Position numbers and translations under genes: made by a program. This document shows, piece by piece, positions 1 through 7,456 of a stretch of 63,314 nucleotides of DNA (position 1 is the stretch's first letter; each line of letters begins with the position of its first letter). Origin of the DNA: Paractinoplanes durhamensis (GTDB taxonomy: Bacteria > Actinomycetota > Actinomycetes > Mycobacteriales > Micromonosporaceae); assembly GCF_016862175.1 (NCBI RefSeq), contig NZ_BOML01000089.1, forward strand, positions 1 to 63,314, in the 5' to 3' direction. A model generated the notes under the pieces. The model was not told the origin of the DNA, made no database searches, and worked only from the letters and a program-made list of their open reading frames with translations.

Positions 1-2799
1 ATCGAGCGCCACGTCGCGTTCACCTGATTGGGTCACCGAGATGGCGAGGTCGATCTGCGCCTCTGCGCGGACATCCGGTCCTTTGATCAGTTGCGCGGCC
101 GTGGCGGCCGCGTGGTGGGCGCCGGCCCGGGTGGACGCTCGGACGAACGCGGCCAGTTTGAAGTCGGACCGCAACCACTCGGGGATGGCCTGGTAAGCCT
201 CCACGGCTCGGTTGGCCACGGCCTGGGCACGTTCGGTGTCGCCGGCCTCGACAAGCACGGACAGCAGAGGGACCAGCAGCGCGACTCGTCCGGCGGGATC
301 ACCGGCGGATCGAACGACTGCCTCGGCGCGCTCCGCGAGTTCGGTCGCGGTTTGAAGGTCACCGCGCTTGGCCAGGCGATAACCCCAAGCGGCGAGCGCG
401 GAGGCGTGACTTGCGCGGTCCTGGATGGCGTTCACAAGGTCGGCGATCTGCTCGTCGGCGTTCGGGCCTGTGAGGGTTCCGACGATTCTGCCGAGGGCCG
501 AGTCTCTGCCCGATGAGCCGGAGAAGGATCCCAGCAGTGCACGGGCATGCTCAAGGTCACCGGCTCCGGCGGCGACTTTGACTAGGTCGAGGAGAGCGGT
601 GTCGCGATGCGACGGGGCCGCGACTGCATCTGTGACCGCTAATGCACGTTCTCTGTCGCCTGCCGTGTACCAAGCCGCCGCAGTGGGACCTACCAGTCTG
701 ATCTGTTGCTCGAGCGTGATCTGATGATCGTCCAACGCCGCATTGAGTGTCATCTCGGCGATCTGTGCGAGCTTCGCCAGGTCACTTTGGTCGAGGATCT
801 CTGCGAGTCGTGGAGCGATACTCGTCAACTTGTCGATGCGGTTGAGTCGGTTTTCCAACGCCGATGCTTCTTTGGCAGCGAGCGCGGCGAACCGTTTGGC
901 CCGATCGCCGTCTCCCGAGTCGTCGGCCTCCTCCGCGAGAAACGCGAGAGCGATGGGCCGGTCGTTACCTTTCGGGATGTTGTCGACCTCAGTCTCCGCC
1001 CGGCTGGCCAGCCGGGCGGCCAAGCCGGCGTTGCCAGCCCGGGCGGCCATCTTCATTAGCACAGCGAACACTTGCGCCCGCCAGTAAGGCATGGGAACTT
1101 GTTCGGCCAACGCCTCGGCCTGTGCGAGGTCCTCGCCGCGGATCGCTGCCGCGATAGCGACCTCACCGTATGCTCGGGCTTGCCAGAAGGGTTGCTGCGC
1201 TGTCTGCGTGAGGTTGATGGCCCGGTCGTAGTCGCCGCCTTCGGCGATCTTGCGCACTACCGCACAGATTGCCTTGTCCGGCTCTTCGGCGGCCACGTAT
1301 AGGCGTGATGGGATCATGGCAACCAGCACCTCGGCCCGCAAATGATGCCCAGCGGCGGCCACCTCGGGTGCCAGCAGAATCAGCGCGACTGCGCGGCGGT
1401 TGCCGTCCTCGGGGATCGAACGGATCAGTGCCTCGGCCCGGTCGAGGTTGCCGACGGCGGCCCACAGCCTCGGAAGGCTCAGTGGCATCTTCGCGTTGCG
1501 TTCCTCGAGGTCCGCTCGGTGCAGCGCAAGCTGGCACATCGCCGGGAGGTCTGGTTCTGTGAAGGCGAGCAGTGCCTCCTGTGCCTGGACGGTCTCGTCG
1601 AGTGCAACTGCGTCGCCGCCTGTGTGGTCGAGCATGCGGTCGTGGCGGTCGGCATCGGTGGCGTACCGCACCATACGCGCGACGTCGCTGTGCGTTATCC
1701 GGAAGTATCCGCGCAGGAGGTAGTCCGGTGTCCCGGCCGGCCAGCCCAGTCGGCGGTAATGCTCGGCCCATTCGTGCAGGCGTTGTTGATAGTCGTGCAG
1801 GCGAGTCCCGAGCAACCTCGTCGCGGTTGGGTGCAGGTCCTCGTGAGCGAGTACGTAGGTGGCGTCGACGCGTCTGAAGGTCCGGCCGGTGAAGCTGGAC
1901 AGGTGATCCGTGACGAGCCATTCCTCTTCGTTGATCAGTTCTGTCAGATCGCGTATCGATAAACCACTCCCGGCGGCTGCCACGAAGCCGAGGATGTCGC
2001 GCTCGACGCCGCCGGTGGTGACAATCCGCTTCAAATCCCGCTCGGCATCGGCGCGAACGATGTCAGCGTCCGCCGACTGCTGGAGATCCCAGATTCGGCA
2101 ACTGGCACGTAAGGGATGATCATCAGGGACGTCTTGCGGGAGTGGCGGATCGGGCCGGCTCGACACCACAATTTTCAATTGGGATGGCGGCCGACGAGGT
2201 AGGGTTCCCGCGATGCTGTAGGAATCGGGTGCCACGGTCACGCCGCGATCTTCGTCGAGCCCGTCCACGAGCAGAACGAGCCGTTCACCGGACTGCCGAC
2301 ATGCTGCCGCCGCCGCGGACAGCATCCCAGTCAGGTGTGCCTCCTGCGTCGAGTCGGTGAGACCAGGCGGGAGGCCTCGATACTCGAGTAGTTCGGCAAG
2401 CTGCATCAGGACGTTGTCGATGAACGCCTTTCGGTCGTTTTGTCGGTGGTGCCGTGCCGTGATGAAGAAGGACACGACCTTGATGCCGGGCGGCGGATGC
2501 AGGGCGAACCACGACAATAGTGCCGATTTGCCCGCCCACGCTGATGCGCGCCACCACCCGTAGGCGTGCTCCGCATCATTGGCGCAGAATGCGGCCAAGT
2601 CGGCCAATTCGGCGTCGCGGCCGATCAACGTCGAGGGAGCGATTTGTCGTACTTGTTCTAGGTACGAGGAACGAACGACCGGCGGTGTATAACCGAAGCG
2701 GTTGAGCTGCACGTTGTTTGAACCAACCTGCAGGCCCTGCGCGCCACTGGCATTAAGCCAAGTCGTCCCGCTGTCTGTCGCTTCGAGTGCATCATCCAT
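1..2799 (-). CDS. STAND/NACHT NTPase with N-terminal RHIM-like motif and TPR-like C-terminal half (partial)
   Basis: One uninterrupted reverse-strand frame of 933 codons begins at ATG 2799 and runs off the left edge. An in-frame TAG lies 16 codons upstream, with no other ATG between, which fixes the start. Residues 22-35 read GLQVGSNNVQLNRF, an RHIM-like pattern (hydrophobic-Q-hydrophobic-G, then N-x-Q). An NTPase follows, with a degenerate Walker A (AWAGKS, residues 87-92, lacking the first Gly) and a Walker B (LVLLVDGLDED, 174-184) of NACHT type. From about residue 370 the chain is a long run of Ala/Leu-rich helix pairs resembling TPRs. The layout is that of bacterial NLR-like sensors that pass a signal to an effector through amyloid motif templating. 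The neighbouring small RHIM-type gene, upstream on the same strand, supports this. Function in phage defence or programmed cell death is inferred. The C-terminus is outside the window. Confidence 0.85.
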   Translation of the reverse strand, partial: MDDALEATDSGTTWLNASGAQGLQVGSNNVQLNRFGYTPPVVRSSYLEQVRQIAPSTLIGRDAELADLAAFCANDAEHAYGWWRASAWAGKSALLSWFALHPPPGIKVVSFFITARHHRQNDRKAFIDNVLMQLAELLEYRGLPPGLTDSTQEAHLTGMLSAAAAACRQSGERLVLLVDGLDEDRGVTVAPDSYSIAGTLPRRPPSQLKIVVSSRPDPPLPQDVPDDHPLRASCRIWDLQQSADADIVRADAERDLKRIVTTGGVERDILGFVAAAGSGLSIRDLTELINEEEWLVTDHLSSFTGRTFRRVDATYVLAHEDLHPTATRLLGTRLHDYQQRLHEWAEHYRRLGWPAGTPDYLLRGYFRITHSDVARMVRYATDADRHDRMLDHTGGDAVALDETVQAQEALLAFTEPDLPAMCQLALHRADLEERNAKMPLSLPRLWAAVGNLDRAEALIRSIPEDGNRRAVALILLAPEVAAAGHHLRAEVLVAMIPSRLYVAAEEPDKAICAVVRKIAEGGDYDRAINLTQTAQQPFWQARAYGEVAIAAAIRGEDLAQAEALAEQVPMPYWRAQVFAVLMKMAARAGNAGLAARLASRAETEVDNIPKGNDRPIALAFLAEEADDSGDGDRAKRFAALAAKEASALENRLNRIDKLTSIAPRLAEILDQSDLAKLAQIAEMTLNAALDDHQITLEQQIRLVGPTAAAWYTAGDRERALAVTDAVAAPSHRDTALLDLVKVAAGAGDLEHARALLGSFSGSSGRDSALGRIVGTLTGPNADEQIADLVNAIQDRASHASALAAWGYRLAKRGDLQTATELAERAEAVVRSAGDPAGRVALLVPLLSVLVEAGDTERAQAVANRAVEAYQAIPEWLRSDFKLAAFVRASTRAGAHHAAATAAQLIKGPDVRAEAQIDLAISVTQSGERDVALD
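2695..2736 (-). other. RHIM-like amyloid signalling motif in the NACHT protein
   Basis: Codons 22-35 of the STAND protein encode GLQVGSNNVQLNRF. It aligns without gaps to GVQVGDHNTQHNTF at the C-terminus of the interrupted upstream gene, sharing G-QVG--N-Q-N-F. Motif at the sensor N-terminus and effector C-terminus is the usual arrangement in bacterial amyloid signalling pairs. Confidence 0.7.
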
Positions 2800-3095
2800 C
2801 TTCTGAATGAAGGTAGCCGATAGGCTGGCCTGATCTCCACGTCCGCGTCGCTATGGCGCGCGGCCGGCCGTGGCTCGTTCTGCTCGGTATCTGTGCTGGC
2901 CCGAGCGAGGCGGCCGACTGCGGCACGATACCGATCCGGCGGGCGGATGACATCGAGGTTCCTCGGCGAAGTAGTTGTACTGGCTGCCGTAACTGCCAGC
3001 GAACACACCCCACGCCCTGCCGGCAACGACGCCGGTCCGAGTCGAAGTCAGGAGAAGGTGTTGTGCTGGGTGTTGTGGTCACCGACCTGGACGCC

Positions 3096-3098
3096 CTT
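3096..3098. repeat. Target-site duplication, left copy (ctt)
   Basis: Matches ctt at 4639-4641. On the coding strand it is the AAG lysine codon at the insertion point. Three bases is normal for IS3-family elements. The repeat could be read as 5 bp (cgaag) if the ends are placed differently, but 3 bp keeps the inverted repeats in register. Confidence 0.8.
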
Positions 3099-3112
3099 CG
3101 GTATTTGTCAAG

Positions 3113-4093
3113 TCAAATTGAGACGGTTTGTGCCTGAGTTGTTGGCTGGTTGATCCAGGCCTGCTCCGGGAGTTGGGGTGCGTGGGGCCGGCGGGTGAAC
3201 CGGGCGGGGTGTTGCGTGTAGGCGGCGTCCAAAGTGGTCTGGCGGTGTTTGCGGATCTGGTCGGCGGTGCCGTAGTGCACCGACGCCGGGGTGTGCCAGC
3301 CGATCCCGGAGTGGCGGTGTTCGTGGTTGTAGGCGGTGAAGAATGTGTCGCAGAAGGCGCGGGCGTCGGCGATAGATCCGAACCGGTCTGGGAAGTCGGG
3401 CATGTATTTCATTGTTTTGAATTGGGCTTCGGAGTACGGGTTGTCGTTCGACGTTCTCGGCCGGGAATGCGACCGTAGGACACCGAGGTCGACCAGCATC
3501 TCTGACACCGGTTTCGAGGTCATGGCGCCGCCGCGGTCAGCGTGGATGGTATGCGGCTCGATTCCGTTGCCGGTAACCGCCGTGGCCAGGAAATCGCGGG
3601 CGACGATCGCGTCCTCGGCTGCGGCGACCAGCCAGCCGGTCACGTAACGCGAGTAAATATCGATAATGACATAGCATTTGAACCAGACGCCTTTCACCGG
3701 GCCTTTCAACGCGGTGATGTCCCACGACCACACCTGCGACGGGCCGGTCGCTACCAGCTCCGGACGGACCCGCGGCGGGTGCGTGGCCTGCCGGCGACGT
3801 TCCCGGCTCTGCCCCGCCGCCCGCGCTATCCGATACATCGTGGACATCGAGCACCAGTACCGGCCCGCATCGAGCTCCCGCGCCCAGACCTGCGGGATCG
3901 CCAGATCGGCGTAGGCGGGCGCGTTGAGCACGGCCAGGACCTGCACACGTTCCGCAGAACTCAAGGTCTGCGGTGGCGGGGTCCGCGGCAGCCACGGCCC
4001 GTGCCGCGGCCCGACCGGTTTCACCCGCCGGTAGTAGGTCGCCCGCGACGTTCCGGTCAGCGTGCACGCCCGCTGCACCGATATTTCGGCCAC
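3113..4093 (-). CDS. IS3-family transposase OrfB (DDE integrase core)
   Basis: Catalytic subunit of the insertion sequence. The N-terminal 60 residues hold a helix-turn-helix region (TGTSRATYYRR). The rve-type core follows with all three catalytic acids: D in WSWDITAL, D in HADRG and E in NPYSEAQFKT. The C-terminus has the family-typical YNHEHRHSGIG stretch. The GTG at 4093 is the first start in this frame. The open frame continues upstream through EEILSTAFEDLR into the end of orfA in the -1 register, so the working product is probably an OrfAB fusion made by -1 frameshifting near 4117-4130. No textbook slippery heptamer is evident. The stop lies inside the terminal inverted repeat. Confidence 0.93.
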   Translation of the reverse strand: MAEISVQRACTLTGTSRATYYRRVKPVGPRHGPWLPRTPPPQTLSSAERVQVLAVLNAPAYADLAIPQVWARELDAGRYWCSMSTMYRIARAAGQSRERRRQATHPPRVRPELVATGPSQVWSWDITALKGPVKGVWFKCYVIIDIYSRYVTGWLVAAAEDAIVARDFLATAVTGNGIEPHTIHADRGGAMTSKPVSEMLVDLGVLRSHSRPRTSNDNPYSEAQFKTMKYMPDFPDRFGSIADARAFCDTFFTAYNHEHRHSGIGWHTPASVHYGTADQIRKHRQTTLDAAYTQHPARFTRRPHAPQLPEQAWINQPTTQAQTVSI

Positions 4094-4116
4094 GCGTAAG
4101 TCCTCGAACGCTGTGC

Positions 4117-4563
4117 TCAGGATTTCTTCGGCGGATTCTGATCGTCCGCGCTCCCGGACAGTTCCTCCAAGAGCGCGTGTGCTTTTCCCATGATGTCCAA
4201 GGCCATGCGGGTCTTCTTCAAATCCGCCTGTAACTTCTCGTTCTGCCGACGCAGCCGCTCCAACTCCAGCTGCTCACTGCTCTTCTTCCTGGCCCGCCCG
4301 GGCCCGGATGCTCCGGAACCTGTCTCCCACCCGTCAGGCTTCCCGAGCAGGCCGGCATCACGCGCCCGCGCCCATTCGATGATGTGGGACGAATACAGGC
4401 CCTCCCGCCGCAGCATTGAGCCTTTCTCCCCATTCGGGGTGCTCTCGTACTCGGCAACCATCGCGAGTTTGTACGCCGGGCTGAACGCACGACGCGACGG
4501 CTTCGGCGCCGGATCAGACCCGCCCGCCGACGACTGCTTGCCAGATGAAGTGGACACGCTCAC
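4117..4563 (-). CDS. IS3-family transposase OrfA (HTH and leucine zipper)
   Basis: A 148-residue regulatory and DNA-binding subunit. Residues about 25-70 contain the IS3 OrfA helix-turn-helix (FSPAYKLAMVAEYE, LRREGLYSSHIIEWARAR). Residues about 95-125 form a leucine-zipper coiled coil (LELERLRRQNEKLQADLKK). A Ser/Gly/Ala-rich linker joins them. It ends 24 bp before the OrfB GTG, in the register expected for -1 programmed frameshifting. Confidence 0.9.
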   Translation of the reverse strand: MSVSTSSGKQSSAGGSDPAPKPSRRAFSPAYKLAMVAEYESTPNGEKGSMLRREGLYSSHIIEWARARDAGLLGKPDGWETGSGASGPGRARKKSSEQLELERLRRQNEKLQADLKKTRMALDIMGKAHALLEELSGSADDQNPPKKS

Positions 4564-4638
4564 CAGGATCTCCGATCCCCGCCCTCAAGCCAGCACCCCA
4601 CTCACACGAGGTGTCTCAAACGATCTTGGCGGAGAGGG

Positions 4639-4641
4639 CTT
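4639..4641. repeat. Target-site duplication, right copy (ctt)
   Basis: Second copy of the duplicated triplet, inside codon 112 of the interrupted RHIM-type gene. Confidence 0.8.
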
Positions 4642-5126
4642 CGCCTCCCGCACGTCGACGTGGTAGCTAACAGCCGACGACCTCGCCAGGTCGGACAGCT
4701 CCAACAGCCGGTAGGCGGCTGCAATGATGTGCTCGTCGCGGTCGGCGCCGATCGCGGTCAGAGCGTCACCGATCTGAGTCAGCCAAACGCCGGGCTCTGC
4801 CCCCTCCTGATCGGCCTCCAACGCCTGCAACACCGCGCGGTCACCGCCGAGGCGACGTTTGAGTAGATCCTTCAACCCGGTGTAGGCGTCTTTCACAGCC
4901 GCCGAAGCCGTATCCGTCATGCCGGCACCTGCGCCAGCAGCCAGTGCCGTCGTGATCACGTCCACCGTCGACATGGTCCGCTCCCGCTCATCGATGAAGT
5001 CTCATTTTGGCTGACCCACACCAGCCGATCACGGGCGAGAATTTCTCATGTTCGGCGTCACTCCCGAGATGATCTCAGGGCGGAGGGCCATCGGCCGACC
5101 ACAACGATGGCGACCGCCAGAGCCAG

Positions 5127-5564
5127 GTGTGGTGGGAAGAGGACGGATGCACCGTCCTCGGCCTCAAGCGCTACGGCAACCAACTGCCTTCAGCAACCGC
5201 CTGGGACTGCGGGGATAGCTTCTGGTCGCGAACCGAATACAATGGCCAGCGAATTTATCAGCGAGACGATCTGGTGAATCCCTCCTACTTTTCTCCAGTC
5301 GACAAATATGGGCGGAGCAACCTCAAAAGAATGCAGCAAGGGTTGGCGCCGATTGGTCCGGATGGTAAGCCGCTGAATCTACATCACATGCTTCAGACGC
5401 AGGACGGGCCTATCGCCGAGGTGACGCATTCGATGCACTTTGGGAGCTATAATCAGCTGCATTGGAAGGCGGGTACCAAGATCCCCAGCGGCATAGATCG
5501 AGATGCCTTCAATGCATGGAAATCCCAATACTGGAAAGACAGAGCGGCAGGATTTGGCGGATGA
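5127..5564 (+). CDS. Orphan LHH-type nuclease toxin domain (5'-truncated polymorphic toxin)
   Basis: The frame opens after a TGA at 5070-5072 and has no ATG before the domain. The listed start is GTG 5127 and the product is 145 residues. The region from WSRTEYNGQRIYQRDDLVNP to the end matches the C-terminal LHH domain of HNH/ENDO VII-type toxins: PLNLHHMLQTQDGPIAEVTH carries the Leu-His-His signature, and a downstream HFGSYNQLHW supplies further His. Such domains normally cap very long RHS or WXG-type proteins, and here the delivery part is missing. The stop overlaps the start of the SUKH immunity gene (ATGA), the standard toxin-immunity layout. It may be a displaced cassette kept for its immunity gene, or a pseudogene. 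I see no convincing ribosome binding site. Confidence 0.75.
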   Translation: MWWEEDGCTVLGLKRYGNQLPSATAWDCGDSFWSRTEYNGQRIYQRDDLVNPSYFSPVDKYGRSNLKRMQQGLAPIGPDGKPLNLHHMLQTQDGPIAEVTHSMHFGSYNQLHWKAGTKIPSGIDRDAFNAWKSQYWKDRAAGFGG

Positions 5565-6046
5565 CAACTGCGATCGAGGCCAGTGAAGGTCTGATAGAAC
5601 TGGTTCGCGGCAACGACGACATCGCGAGCCATGCAGATGGCTGCGACATAGAGACAGTAGCCGCCGCTGAGCGGGAATTGGGCGTCGCATTTCCTCCATC
5701 GTACCGGCGGATGATCGAAGAGTTCGGAACCTGGGATATTGCTGGCGAAGAGTTCCTCGGCGTGTATCAGACGCCTGCCTTTGGGCAGAAATTGCTGGGT
5801 TCCGTAACTGAGACCATGGATGCTCGCGGTCAGTATGGAATGCCATTTGAATTGATTGTAGTTATGTTCGACGGAATGGGTGGATTGGTAGTCCTGGACG
5901 CCTCAAAAGCTGATCAGGAGGGCGAGTATCCGGTCCTTGTGTGGAATCCTGGTATCGCGGACCGTCAAAGCATGGAGAGGCTCGGTGATAATTTTGGATC
6001 CTTCGCTCTGCTTCTGTGCCAACGAGCCTTGACTCGTTGGCGATAA
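5561..6046 (+). CDS. SUKH-family (SMI1/KNR4) immunity protein
   Basis: Starts at ATG 5561, overlapping the toxin stop by ATGA; 161 residues. The pattern ERELGVAFPPSYRRMIEEFG followed by IAGEEFLGVY is the SUKH-1 signature, and the family is the commonest immunity fold beside nuclease toxins. It probably binds and neutralises the LHH nuclease in the cytosol. The open frame extends to 5462 upstream, but that part lies wholly inside the toxin gene and is not SUKH-like. The region has lower GC than its neighbours, consistent with transfer. The gene ends just before an IS remnant. Confidence 0.85.
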   Translation: MTTAIEASEGLIELVRGNDDIASHADGCDIETVAAAERELGVAFPPSYRRMIEEFGTWDIAGEEFLGVYQTPAFGQKLLGSVTETMDARGQYGMPFELIVVMFDGMGGLVVLDASKADQEGEYPVLVWNPGIADRQSMERLGDNFGSFALLLCQRALTRWR

Positions 6047-6049
6047 GCT

Positions 6050-6976
6050 AGTTGAGGTCGAAATTGAGCTTTAACTATGCACCGAATTCTCAGTGGCTGA
6101 ACGCCCGTCGGTGACCTCAGCATCGATCCACCGACGCGGTTGAGGCCGAACGTTGGTGAATGGTGGCGGTGTCCAGGACCCGTTGGCGGGCAACGGCTGC
6201 CGCGTCGGCGTGGCCGTAGTGGACCGAGGCCGGGGTGTGCAGGCCGATGCCGGTGTGGTGATGTTCGTGGTTGTACCAGGTGAAGAACGTGTCGCAGAAC
6301 GCGCGGGCGTCTTGGATCGAGCCGAACCGGCCCGGGAACGACGGGTGGTACTTCACCGTTTTGAACGCCGCTTCGGAGTACGGGTTGTCGTTGGAGACGT
6401 GCGGGCGCGAATGCGAACGCAGCACATGCAGGTCAGCGATCAGGTCAGCGACTTTCTTCGAGGTCATCGACGTGCCCTGGTCGGCGTGCACGACCTGCGG
6501 GACGCCGTGGACCGCGAACACGCCGGTGATGAAGTCCTCGGCCAGTGCCGCGGACTCGGTCGTAGCGACCTTGTATCCGACGATGTACCGGCTGAAGATG
6601 TCGATCATCACGTAGGCGTCGTAGTAGACACCCCGAGTAGGGCCGGGCAGTTTCGTGATGTCCGTGCGCCACGAGCGCAGAGAGCGAGGTAGTCGATGTT
6701 GACGTAGGAGACCTCGGTCGATGCGTGCTGCGCAGATGATGAAGGATTTGGCCCTTCGGAGCCGCCCTGCGGGGGGAGGCTTCAAACCGCCTCGTGCTGC
6801 GTTGGTTGATGACCGTCGTGGTGAGCGTCGAGGAAAAGGCGTACTTGATGCGTCAGGTAGGGATCGAGAAGGTGAGCGCAAGCGAATCGCTGCTGACGTG
6901 TCGTTAACTAAAATAAATGGCCCAGAACTACAGAATATTTGACCCCAAAATGTCTCATTTGACTTGACAGATACCG
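6050..6976. mobile_element. Chimeric remnant of IS3-type elements
   Basis: The left edge (about 6053-6073) contains GGTCGAAATTGAG, close to the 3' end of the intact element at 3.1 kb. The right edge (6951-6976), read in reverse complement, contains TGTCAAGTCAAAT followed by GAGAC, again like the 3' end. Two 3'-type ends facing outward with only one partial transposase between them suggest two related elements fused by deletion. The segment 6680-6950 holds no recognisable transposase. Confidence 0.6.
6117..6672 (-). pseudogene. IS3-family transposase OrfB, 5'-truncated
   Basis: Reverse-strand frame with the catalytic core: TDITKLPGPTRGVYYDAYVM (first Asp), HADQGTSMTSKK (second Asp), NPYSEAAFKTVKYHP (Glu), then YNHEHHHTGIGLHTPASVHYG. 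It is close to the transposase of the intact element upstream but clearly diverged. Similarity stops just before the first catalytic Asp at about 6670. The DNA-binding N-terminus and orfA are absent. The frame stays open to 7337 but reads through unrelated sequence. Confidence 0.85.
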
Positions 6977-7007
6977 GGGCAGCGACTCTTTGACCGGGGA
7001 GCTGGCA

Positions 7008-7145
7008 ATGAAGATTGAGAATCTGCTGGCTGGTGTTCAGAGTCAGGCCTGGGCAGTGTTGCTGAGAGACTGGGACCGGTGGTTGCGCGCCGGGAATCAT
7101 CCGGAGACCACTCGGTACAACTATGTGCTCGCTGCTTCGCAGCTG
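7008..7145 (+). pseudogene. Tyrosine recombinase, N-terminal fragment
   Basis: ATG 7008 has a good ribosome binding site (GGGGAG). It begins MKIENLLAGVQSQAW and continues WDRWLRAGNHPETTRYNY, the N-terminal core-binding (SAM-like) domain of phage-type integrases. Similarity ends near 7145 and the rest of the enzyme, including the catalytic domain, is missing. The fragment begins right after the IS remnant, so this looks like the scar of an integrative element. Confidence 0.6.
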
Positions 7146-7456
7146 ACTGAGTCTACGCGGCCAGCGCTGAACGTTTCGTACTGTCTCTCGATGCTGGGCG
7201 GCCTGGCGGTCTCCATGCCCATCCGCGCCAGCAGCGCGTCCAGGAAGCCCCGGGACGGGCACACGTTCACGCTCGACCTCGAACCGAGTGACAAGCTCAC
7301 CGATCTGTCCGTACGGGCGACCGGCAAGCGCGCCCATCTCCTCTCAGAGTTGTTCGGCCAAGCCGGCGCTGGGCGCACACGGCCGATGAGCCTGGCCAGG
7401 ATGGGCTGGCTCCGGCCGGCGCCCCGGCCGCGACGATAACCATTACAGTCGCATTC
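7146..7456. other. Unassigned stretch between the integrase fragment and the next gene
   Basis: About 310 bases with open frames on both strands but no product I recognise. A reverse-strand ATG (7337) follows GAGAGGAG and starts MGALAGRPYGQIGELVTRFE, but it runs straight into IS debris. The last 20-30 bases before 7457 may hold the promoter of the next gene. Confidence 0.4.

Larger units (their letters stand above)
3099..4638 (-). mobile_element. Complete IS3-family insertion sequence, 1540 bp
   Basis: Boundaries come from the restored reading frame of the host gene and from a 3-bp direct repeat (ctt on the + strand) at both edges. The two ends form imperfect inverted repeats of about 29 bp (3099-3127 and 4610-4638) that share CAAG followed by TTGAGAC in the same register. 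It carries orfA and orfB transcribed leftward, the same direction as the gene it interrupts. Both transposase frames are open and the catalytic residues are present, so the element may still be active. Confidence 0.9.
3048..4974 (-). pseudogene. RHIM-type small effector or adaptor gene split by an IS3-family element
   Basis: The 5' part (ATG 4974 to 4639) encodes 112 residues, beginning MSTVDVITTALAAGAGAG and ending YHVDVREAK. The 3' part (3098 to stop 3048-3050) encodes K then GVQVGDHNTQHNTFS. Removing the 1540-bp element and one copy of the 3-bp target duplication restores a single 127-codon frame across the junction. The intact protein would be a helical domain with an N-terminal Ala/Gly-rich hydrophobic helix followed by a C-terminal RHIM-like motif. 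That matches actinobacterial proteins annotated as RIP homotypic interaction motif proteins, whose helical domain is suspected to be membrane-active (Bell/HeLo-like). As it stands, translation runs into the element after residue 112 and stops at 4585, so the motif is lost. The downstream NACHT gene starts 248 bp after the original stop. Confidence 0.8.

Noticed and set aside
28..2563. Many forward-strand open frames (up to 252 codons on either strand) over the first 2.5 kb
   Set aside because: They are shadows of the continuous 933-codon reverse-strand frame, which alone carries NACHT motifs and runs off the edge.
2658..3026. A 122-codon reverse-strand frame between the RHIM effector and the NACHT gene
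   Set aside because: It overlaps the NACHT start, has no ribosome binding site and looks like random Arg/Pro-rich translation.
6117..7337. A 406-codon reverse-strand frame taken as one protein
   Set aside because: Only the part from about 6672 to 6117 is transposase; the upstream half is read-through of unrelated DNA and IS ends.
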